From assembly GCF_900168165.1 (NCBI RefSeq), contig NZ_FUYV01000004.1:1-49851 (forward strand): a DNA stretch of 49,851 nucleotides, read 5' to 3'. Source of the stretch: Alkalitalea saponilacus. GTDB taxonomy: Bacteria > Bacteroidota > Bacteroidia > Bacteroidales > Marinilabiliaceae. Made by a program: the position numbers and the translations under genes. This document shows, piece by piece, positions 40,852-47,683 of this stretch. Position 1 is the stretch's first letter. Every line of letters begins with the position of its first letter. The notes beneath the pieces were generated by a model. The model was not told the origin of the DNA and ran no database searches. It was given only the letters and a program-made list of their open reading frames with translations.

Positions 40852-43236
40852 ATGGCTGTACCTACACATCACGGGGGAATTAAAACGACTCCAAACCATC
40901 GAACCGATGGTTTTTCCGATATACGAAAAATAGCTCGGCTTATTTTTGTGCACTGGTATCTGTTTGTCATTTTTATTCCAATGGGATTGAGCGCTGCCTG
41001 GCTTTACCATCGTTATACGGTTCCTGAATATCGTGCATCCATCACCATGTTGTTTCAGATAAATGCAGAACGATCCATTTCACGTTCGGTTCTGACCGAG
41101 GGTTTTGGTCTATCACCTGAGATGAGAAGCTTTGAAAATCAAAGTTTTATTATCCGGTCACAGTCTATGGTGCGACGTGCCATTGACCGGCTCGATTTTG
41201 GAGTGTCTTATTATGCACGCGGCAGATTTAAAGATACACAACTATACAATCCAACCCCTTTTGAAATCAGATTTGATTCACTTTATCCTCAACTTCTTAA
41301 CACTCCTATAAACATTGATGTGTTGGGAAATGGACAAATTCAGGTTTCTGTTAAAAGCGAAGGAAACTGGCTACATAATTATAAAACCTCTGTAAATGAA
41401 TCATTTTCGGGCCCTGTAAGTTTTGACAGAACAATATCACCTGGAGACACCATTCAGCATGATGCATTCCGGTTTTCTATTCATTCAACCTCAGCAAATG
41501 GAAGAATCGAACAGGGAAATTATTACATTGTTTTTAACTCGCATGCAGTACTTGCTTCCCGTTTCCGCTCTCGTTTATCGGTATCTCCATATCGGGAAGG
41601 ATCTTCTATTATATTTATTTCTGTTACAGGTATACAGCCTCGACAGTTGATGCGTTTTTTAAATGTTTTTTCTGAGGAAATTATCATCAATAATCTGGAG
41701 AGGAAGAACGATATGGCCACCCGGTCTATTGACTTTATTCAACGTCAGTTGAATCAAGTTTCGGACACCCTTCAAGTGACCCAGCAGGAGTTGATGGATT
41801 TCAGACGTGAAAATCGATTTATGATGCCATCGGAGGTTTCACAACGGTTATCTTCAGAATTTTTTCAGAAGGAAAGGGAACGTCGGTTGTTGGATGTCAG
41901 TTATGAGTACTTCACCATTATAAAGCAACGCATTCAAACTAATGATTTGAATGAAGACGACTATCTTCTTCCAGTTTTTTCCAGCGAACCCGCAGGAATT
42001 GTTCAGCAGTTTGTGAGAGATCATCTGACATTACTAAACGAACAAACATTGATTGCAGGTCAGGCTGGCGAAGCCAATCCTTATCAGCAGCAATTAAGAA
42101 AGCAAATTGAGCTTTCGGAAAAAACCTTGCTGACTGCCATTCGAAAGCAGATGGAAACCATTGATATGCAGCGTGCAGAGATTGATAGGCACATTCGTTT
42201 ACTTACCAGGGAAATAGGAGATTTGCCCGAATTAGAACGGGATTTTCTGGCTTTGGAGAGAACTCATAAACTTAACGATGCCATTTACACTTTTTTGTTG
42301 CAAAAAAGTTCTGAAATGCAAATCGCGAAGGCAAGTAATGTGCCGGATAACGAAGTTTTGGATCAGGCATCGGTAAGCGGTCCCATTACCCCAAGCGAGA
42401 GAAGTAATTACACTAAAGGTTTGATGGCAGGGCTTATAATCCCCGCTCTTATCATCGGGCTTAAGGAGTTGTTCAATACCAGAATCAGAAGTCGTGAAGA
42501 TTTGCAGGGAGTTATAAACAATGTACCAATTGTAGGGGATATTTTGCGAAGCAGAGATGGCGGAGAGAACGTTGTTCTCGATCAATCAAACTCTGTAGTG
42601 GCAGAGTCATTTCGGTCTCTTCGTGCAAAACTTCGCTTTTTGTTATCACAAAATCCCGGTAAGGTGATTTCAGTTACCTCTACCAATACCGGCGAAGGAA
42701 AAACCTTTTGTTCCATAAATCTGGCTTCGGTATTTGCCATATCCGGCAAAAAGACAGCCGTAGTTGGATTTGATTTAAGGAAGCCAAGACTGTCAGCTAT
42801 TTTTGATGTCGCCAATCATCCGGGAATTAGTAACTATTTAATTGGTCAGGTGGAGTTTGAAGATATTGTAAGACCAACAAACCACGAAAATTTATTTGTT
42901 GTTCCTGCCGGAGTCATACCGCCCAATCCTTCTGAACTTATTTCCGGTTCTAATACCGTCGTTTTTTTTGAAAAACTAAAAGAGAACTTTGACATCATTG
43001 TGGTGGATACACCGCCGGTTGGTCTGGTTTCTGACGCAAGAATATTAATGGATCTGGCTGAATGTCATCTTTATGTCGTTCGAGCTGGTGTGACCAATAA
43101 AGAGCATTTTGGTATTACTCTAAGTAATTTAGTTGCTGAAGATGTTAAATGCATTGGGGTGGTGATGAATGATGTTGCATCGGCACCACAGGGGTACGGT
43201 TATTATGCTTCAGGATATTTTCAGAGTAAAAGTTGA
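40852..43236 (+). CDS. Second Wzc-type tyrosine kinase, short tail
   Basis: 794 residues, a paralogue of the protein at 35162. Membrane helices lie near 38-57 and about 520-535, with a long periplasmic coiled-coil region between. The kinase has Walker A STNTGEGKT, Walker A' AVVGFDLRKPR and Walker B IIVVDTPP. The tail is short (PQGYGYYASGYFQSKS) with only four Tyr against twelve in the first copy, so phosphorylation would be limited. No second Wza-type gene is beside it; it may share the export channel or form mixed oligomers. It lies downstream of the WecA-type and GT2 genes on the same strand but has its own promoter-like sequence. Confidence 0.92.
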   Translation: MAVPTHHGGIKTTPNHRTDGFSDIRKIARLIFVHWYLFVIFIPMGLSAAWLYHRYTVPEYRASITMLFQINAERSISRSVLTEGFGLSPEMRSFENQSFIIRSQSMVRRAIDRLDFGVSYYARGRFKDTQLYNPTPFEIRFDSLYPQLLNTPINIDVLGNGQIQVSVKSEGNWLHNYKTSVNESFSGPVSFDRTISPGDTIQHDAFRFSIHSTSANGRIEQGNYYIVFNSHAVLASRFRSRLSVSPYREGSSIIFISVTGIQPRQLMRFLNVFSEEIIINNLERKNDMATRSIDFIQRQLNQVSDTLQVTQQELMDFRRENRFMMPSEVSQRLSSEFFQKERERRLLDVSYEYFTIIKQRIQTNDLNEDDYLLPVFSSEPAGIVQQFVRDHLTLLNEQTLIAGQAGEANPYQQQLRKQIELSEKTLLTAIRKQMETIDMQRAEIDRHIRLLTREIGDLPELERDFLALERTHKLNDAIYTFLLQKSSEMQIAKASNVPDNEVLDQASVSGPITPSERSNYTKGLMAGLIIPALIIGLKELFNTRIRSREDLQGVINNVPIVGDILRSRDGGENVVLDQSNSVVAESFRSLRAKLRFLLSQNPGKVISVTSTNTGEGKTFCSINLASVFAISGKKTAVVGFDLRKPRLSAIFDVANHPGISNYLIGQVEFEDIVRPTNHENLFVVPAGVIPPNPSELISGSNTVVFFEKLKENFDIIVVDTPPVGLVSDARILMDLAECHLYVVRAGVTNKEHFGITLSNLVAEDVKCIGVVMNDVASAPQGYGYYASGYFQSKS

Positions 43237-43306
43237 TCAATCAGTTATCACTGCTTGAATTGGTCATTAATAAATTGTTAAAGAAAGAGTTTAGATAATT
43301 ATAAGA

Positions 43307-44326
43307 ATGAAGATACTCTCCAATTACTCATTAAAACACCTTAACACATTCGGGATTGATGCCAATGCAGATAAATATATTTTTTACACCTCAGAAGATG
43401 AGTTGAAAAGTATCATTGAATCAGATCAGGTTAGAGATATACCAGTATTAATTTTAGGTGGGGGAAGCAATTTATTGTTTGTTTCCGACTTTAACGGAGT
43501 TGTTTTGCATTCCGGGATTCATGGTGTTGAAAAGGTTCAGGATAATGACCAGGAGGTTACAATTAGAGTTGGATCAGGAGTTGTATGGGATGATCTTGTA
43601 AGATGGTCCGTGGATAATGGGTTTTATGGATTGGAAAATCTGTCAATTATCCCCGGGAATGTTGGAGCAGCACCTGTTCAGAATATTGGTGCCTATGGTG
43701 TTGAGGTTAAAGATGTAATTGATAAAGTTGAGGGTTTGTACCTAAAAGATGCCTCTCATTTTGTTATATCAAGAGATGAGTGCCAATTTGACTATCGTCA
43801 AAGTATCTTTAAAACCTCTTTAAAAGGAGAGGTGGTAATAACATACGTATATTTCCGATTGAAAAAGCAGCCAGGTTTTATTCTTGATTATGGATCGCTA
43901 ATTGATGAGGTCAATAAACTTGGAGAAATAACTCTTGAAAATGTGCGTCAGGCTGTGATAAATATTCGGCAGTCGAAACTGCCGGATCCGGAAGAGTTTG
44001 GAAATGCCGGCAGTTTTTTTAAAAATCCGGTAATCTCATTCACTCAATTTCTGGACCTTCAGAATTCCTTTCCTGGAATTCCTTATTTCATAATGGAAGA
44101 GAACTCTCTGGTAAAAATCCCGGCCGGATGGCTTATTGAAAAGTGTGGCTGGAAAGGAAAATCGATTGGTAATGCCGGTGTTCATCATAAACAGGCTCTG
44201 GTTCTTGTGAATCTCGGGAATGCGTCAGGAAACGAAATTATTGAACTTGCCGAGCGCATTGAAACCGATGTTTTCAATGCCTTTTCCATAAAACTTGAAA
44301 GAGAGGTAAATGTGGTTGGATTTTAG
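43307..44326 (+). CDS. murB: UDP-N-acetylenolpyruvoylglucosamine reductase
   Basis: 339 residues, close to the length of the type I enzyme of E. coli. FAD-binding motifs are GGGSNLLF (51-58) and IPGNVGAAPVQNIGAYG (115-131). The proton donor Ser236 lies in NAGSFFKNP, and the catalytic Glu333 in LEREVNVVG. MurB reduces UDP-GlcNAc-enolpyruvate to UDP-MurNAc with NADPH, the second step of peptidoglycan synthesis in the cytoplasm. It follows the second kinase by 70 bases on the same strand; whether it shares that transcript is unclear. No other mur genes are near. Confidence 0.96.
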   Translation: MKILSNYSLKHLNTFGIDANADKYIFYTSEDELKSIIESDQVRDIPVLILGGGSNLLFVSDFNGVVLHSGIHGVEKVQDNDQEVTIRVGSGVVWDDLVRWSVDNGFYGLENLSIIPGNVGAAPVQNIGAYGVEVKDVIDKVEGLYLKDASHFVISRDECQFDYRQSIFKTSLKGEVVITYVYFRLKKQPGFILDYGSLIDEVNKLGEITLENVRQAVINIRQSKLPDPEEFGNAGSFFKNPVISFTQFLDLQNSFPGIPYFIMEENSLVKIPAGWLIEKCGWKGKSIGNAGVHHKQALVLVNLGNASGNEIIELAERIETDVFNAFSIKLEREVNVVGF

Positions 44327-44528
44327 AGTTTTTGTCATCACAACAAGAGTAAATAGTAAAGTGGTGTTAGGTTACCATAAGAAGTCGTTTATAGATCCGT
44401 GCGTTTAGCGGTTCCCCCTTGGAGATTAGGGGTGAGTGAGGAAGATACTTCATTTTTGACTTGACACTAGACCTGATATCTCAGAGAAATCAGTATCTAA
44501 AATTAAACAATTTCGATGTGTCGGCATA

Positions 44529-44668
44529 CTCAAACCTCAAACTTAGAACCACAAACTTAAAACTTCAAACCACAAACTTAAAACTTCAAACCTCAAACTT
44601 AGAACTTCAAACCTTGAACCTTGAGTCAAAAACTTTGCATCAAAACCATCAACTATAAACCATAAAAC
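44529..44668. repeat. Heptamer array, CTCAAAC/TTCAAAC family (20 units)
   Basis: Twenty heptamers in unbroken register between the convergent murB and MATE genes. Most end in AAAC or GAAC (CTCAAAC, TTAGAAC, CACAAAC, TTAAAAC); the last few shift to ATCAACT/ATAAACC. Three consecutive units recur as a 21-base block. The array reaches to within about ten bases of the MATE stop. In 44327-44528, the rest of this 350-base gap, I see nothing else. Confidence 0.92.
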
Positions 44669-44676
44669 TCCAATCT

Positions 44677-46050
44677 TCACCCCCTATTTAGCCATAAGAA
44701 CCGAAACAGAAGTTGCATACTGACCATCATCAACCCCGACATGTAACCAAGCCATATCCCTTGCGGACCCAGTTTGAAAATAAAGGCAGCCACGTAACTT
44801 ACAGGCAGTGCAATAATGAAGTAGGCGACAATTACCATTATGGTTGGTATTTTTACATCTTCAAGCCCACGTAAAGCACCAAGAGATACCACCTGAACTC
44901 CATCAAACAACTGGAACAAACCTCCAATTAACATCAGGCTTGCACCAATTGCAATGACTTCTGTTTCAATGGCAGGGACAAATAGAGCAGGTATTTTAAA
45001 TCTGAAGGCTAAAAATATGATAAGGCTAAATGTCATAAATGCTATTACCATATGAAGAGAGGAAAAAACCGATTTTCTTACTTGTTTCAGATTTCCTTGC
45101 CCTCTGAAATGACTAACCTTTATAGTTGTTGCTGAAGCCAATCCTGCCGAAATCATATACGTAAAGCTCACCAAACTCATGACCACTTGATGAGCAGCCA
45201 ACGCATTGGCGCTGATCCATCCCATCATAATACTTCCAAGGCTGAATGAAAGCATCTCAACAATGTATTGACCGCCAATCGGAATTCCGAGTTTTAATAA
45301 TTTGATTGACTTTGAAAGATTAAAGCGGGTGTAGCGCCAGTATATTCTATCCTTTTTGAAAAAGCTAAATTTAAAAAAGAACCAGACAAAAATAACTATC
45401 ATGAAAAATCTGGCGATGAAAGTTGCATAACCTGCTCCAATAAGGCCATAAGCAGGAAAACCCAATTTTCCGTATATTAATATGTAATTCAGGATAATAT
45501 TCAGAATATTGGCAGAAATGGTTATCACCATGGCAATTCGTGTGTTGCCCAAACCTTCCGCATATTGCTTAAATATGAAGAAAAACTGAAATGGAATAAG
45601 GGTGAGCACAAGAACCAGATAATATGGAATGGCCAGTTCAACAACATCCTTCGGTTGTCCCATGTAGGGAATTATCAAGGCAATGGCGGCTAATATGATT
45701 GTTTGAATGATTGCCAATACAGGGAATGTGTAAATTCCCTGTTTAAACCACTCCGTTGCCTCTTTTCTGTTGCCTCCTCCAAATGCTTTTCCGCTTAAGG
45801 GAGTCAGGCCGGTTACCAGACCAATTCCGAACATCATTCCAACAATAAATATGCTGTTGGCTAAAGCTGCAGCTGCCAAATGTGTGGCTCCCAAACGACC
45901 AACCATTAAATTGTCGGCCAAAACAACGATGACTTGCCCAGCCTGTGATAATATTACAGGCAGAGCCAGACTGGAATTAGCCTTATAATTGGATTTAAAT
46001 TCTCTGAAAAAGTTTCTACCTCTCACATCTCCATTATTAACATTCCTCAA
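44677..46050 (-). CDS. MATE-family efflux transporter (NorM-like)
   Basis: 457 residues, twelve membrane helices in two six-helix halves. Motifs are LALPVILSQAGQVIVVLADNLMVGRLG (about 28-54), GLVTGLTPLSGKAFGGGNRKEATEW (about 78-102) and, in the second half, GIPIGGQYIVEMLSFSLGSIMMGW and SAGLASATTIKVSHFRGQGN. It exports cationic drugs or metabolites in exchange for Na+ or H+. It stands alone, convergent with murB and divergent from the unrecognised gene at 46573 across an unusually AT-rich spacer. The basic N-terminus (VRGRNFFREFKSNYKAN) matches the usual cytosolic leader. Confidence 0.93.
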   Translation of the reverse strand: MRNVNNGDVRGRNFFREFKSNYKANSSLALPVILSQAGQVIVVLADNLMVGRLGATHLAAAALANSIFIVGMMFGIGLVTGLTPLSGKAFGGGNRKEATEWFKQGIYTFPVLAIIQTIILAAIALIIPYMGQPKDVVELAIPYYLVLVLTLIPFQFFFIFKQYAEGLGNTRIAMVITISANILNIILNYILIYGKLGFPAYGLIGAGYATFIARFFMIVIFVWFFFKFSFFKKDRIYWRYTRFNLSKSIKLLKLGIPIGGQYIVEMLSFSLGSIMMGWISANALAAHQVVMSLVSFTYMISAGLASATTIKVSHFRGQGNLKQVRKSVFSSLHMVIAFMTFSLIIFLAFRFKIPALFVPAIETEVIAIGASLMLIGGLFQLFDGVQVVSLGALRGLEDVKIPTIMVIVAYFIIALPVSYVAAFIFKLGPQGIWLGYMSGLMMVSMQLLFRFLWLNRG

Positions 46051-46545
46051 TGCAAAGATGGGTTAAATTTCTTTACCCGCCTATGATGTATATCAAAATG
46101 GCGATGTCTTTCAAACCGCTGTACTAATATTATTCTATCTGAAATAGAAATTGTTAATTCTAAAAATAATATTTATGGTCTATATAATAATTATTAACTC
46201 TAGAACTATTTTTTTATACCTATTTATAAAAAGTTCTATCTATAATAATCAAACATTTATCTATAATAATTAGTATCAAATCTAATTCTAGAATGTTATT
46301 GTAGAAATAAATATTAATAGTATGATAATAAATATATAAAGAATAATCGAATTAAATTTAACTTTTTTAAAAATTAGTAATATACTTCTAAAATTGTATG
46401 TATTATGAAAAAATAAGTATCAAGAATTAAATTAGAAATAAGATTAATATAAAAGTTTTAAATTTTGTATAGATAGATATAAAATAAATTAAAAAAAGAG
46501 CAAAATAGTTTTGTAGATATAGAATATTCTATATAGATTTGTAAA
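46051..46545. other. Very AT-rich spacer
   Basis: About 500 bases without a gene. From about 46130 onward roughly six of seven bases are A or T, far above the surroundings, with a direct repeat of TCTATAATAAT near 46240 and 46260 and many AGAAT/TCTAT strings. I find no DnaA boxes (TTATCCACA-like) and no gene for replication, so an origin is not supported. Strong intrinsic bending, H-NS-like silencing or a degraded segment are possible. Confidence 0.6.
46509..46541 (+). promoter_or_regulatory. Bacteroidetes-type promoter of the 214-residue protein
   Basis: TTTTG (46509-46513), a 20-base spacer and TAGATTTG (46534-46541) match the TTTG-N19/20-TAnnTTTG consensus well. The transcript would begin near 46548, so the ATG at 46546 cannot be used and the ATG at 46573 is chosen. 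Confidence 0.65.
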
Positions 46546-46572
46546 ATGCTGTATAGACAAAATTTATTAACG

Positions 46573-47217
46573 ATGCATTTTTCAAAACTGTCGTTTGATG
46601 ATTTTATGGTCAAAGTGGCTGGTCTGATTGGTAATTCGCTGAATGAGACGCGTATTGTCGAAGCAACTGGTAGGTTTGGCTATGATGAAACCAGAATAAA
46701 AGAGGGGGAGATGTTTTACCGGAAAGTAAAGCAATTTAATGATGCTCAGGAAAAAGTCATACAAGACAAGATCAAAGCACATGAAGAGAGAAAGCAATTG
46801 CATAATCTGGTTCGAAAACAATACATGAAAATGTTGCAGATAGCTCGAATTGCCTTCGATAAAGATATCATCATCTCAAAAGCACTGCAGCTTGAAGGTC
46901 CTCGGGAAACAAAACTTGATGATTGGATGAATCAGGTTTCTGTTTTTGGTAATCGTTTATTAGGAGAGGAGAGATGGATCTCTGTTCTCAAGAAATATGG
47001 TATCAGTAAAAAAGATGTCGCAATAATTTTGTCCGATCTGGATAAATTGCGAGCGAAGGCTTTGGAATGTGAAAAACTTAAAAACGAATCCAAGAACCAG
47101 ACTGCCGTTAAGCGTAAGAAAGTTAAAGAGCTGCAAGAGTGGGTAAGTGATTATTTGAAGATTGCAAAAATTGCATTAGATGAGCAACCAGAACTTTTTC
47201 GTCGTTTACGGGTGTAG
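46573..47217 (+). CDS. Unrecognised all-helical protein
   Basis: 214 residues from ATG 46573 (MHFSKLSFDDFMVKVAGL), the start favoured by the promoter just upstream. I do not recognise the family by name. The protein is charged, probably all helical and cytoplasmic, with no signal or membrane segment. A Lys/Glu-rich coiled-coil stretch lies near residues 50-90 and another near 170-185. There is an internal repeat: MLQIARIAFDKDIIISKALQLEG (near 92-114) and YLKIAKIALDEQPELFRRLRV at the end share the pattern L-x-I-A-+-I-A-h-D. I recall similar endings (KIALEDxPxLLExLG) in many Bacteroidetes hypothetical proteins, which suggests a multi-copy family. Flanked by the AT-rich spacer and the giant surface-protein gene. 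Confidence 0.75.
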   Translation: MHFSKLSFDDFMVKVAGLIGNSLNETRIVEATGRFGYDETRIKEGEMFYRKVKQFNDAQEKVIQDKIKAHEERKQLHNLVRKQYMKMLQIARIAFDKDIIISKALQLEGPRETKLDDWMNQVSVFGNRLLGEERWISVLKKYGISKKDVAIILSDLDKLRAKALECEKLKNESKNQTAVKRKKVKELQEWVSDYLKIAKIALDEQPELFRRLRV

Positions 47218-47238
47218 ATATTTATTTTTGAATTTACA

Positions 47239-47265
47239 AAAGTGCTTAGAATTAGAGCATTTTGT
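47239..47265 (+). terminator. Weak terminator after the 214-residue protein gene
   Basis: AAAGTGCT (47239-47246) pairs with AGCATTTT (47256-47263), eight pairs with one G-U, in the T-rich context TTTTGT. It lies 22 bases after the stop. Confidence 0.4.
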
Positions 47266-47683
47266 AACATATGATGAAGTTTGTCGTAAAAAATGTTTAT
47301 AGATTTAAATAATTCTAAAGAGAGTTATTTGTGCGCATACAATTTATTGAAAGTTTGGAATTTGCAAGGATTAACTTGTTGTAATTGAGGTTGTATTGGT
47401 CTTATTTGTTTTTCTGTTTGTGAAAAATTAGTTTTCAATGTATCTCTTCTCTAACCACAAATCATTGCACCGGAGTGTTTTTTTGACGAAACACTGCACT
47501 TTATCCTTTATAATCTCGTTTCAATAGGCGAATTCCACTATTTTTGTGCAGATTTGCTGAATTGTATGGAATATAATGGTAACTGGTTAGTTGTTAATAT
47601 ATTCACTATATCTGTTTTTGGCATAACAAACAGTGCATTGTTTTTAATATTATTATTGAATGTCTTACCCTAATTTATGGGAT
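47266..47683 (+). promoter_or_regulatory. Spacer and leader of the giant surface-protein gene
   Basis: Of this 418-base stretch I can name two things. AGTGTTT (47474-47480) and AAACACT (47489-47495) form a 7-bp hairpin of unknown role. TATTTTTGT (47541-47549) fits the -7 consensus TAnnTTTG, with a weak TTTC 17 bases upstream; it would give a leader of about 130 bases. Confidence 0.4.

Noticed and set aside
46051-46545. Possible replication origin in the AT-rich spacer
   Set aside because: No DnaA-box-like sequences and no dnaA, dnaN, parAB or rep gene beside it.
46546-46572. Upstream ATG for the 214-residue protein
   Set aside because: It lies at or before the expected transcript start set by TTTTG-N20-TAGATTTG.
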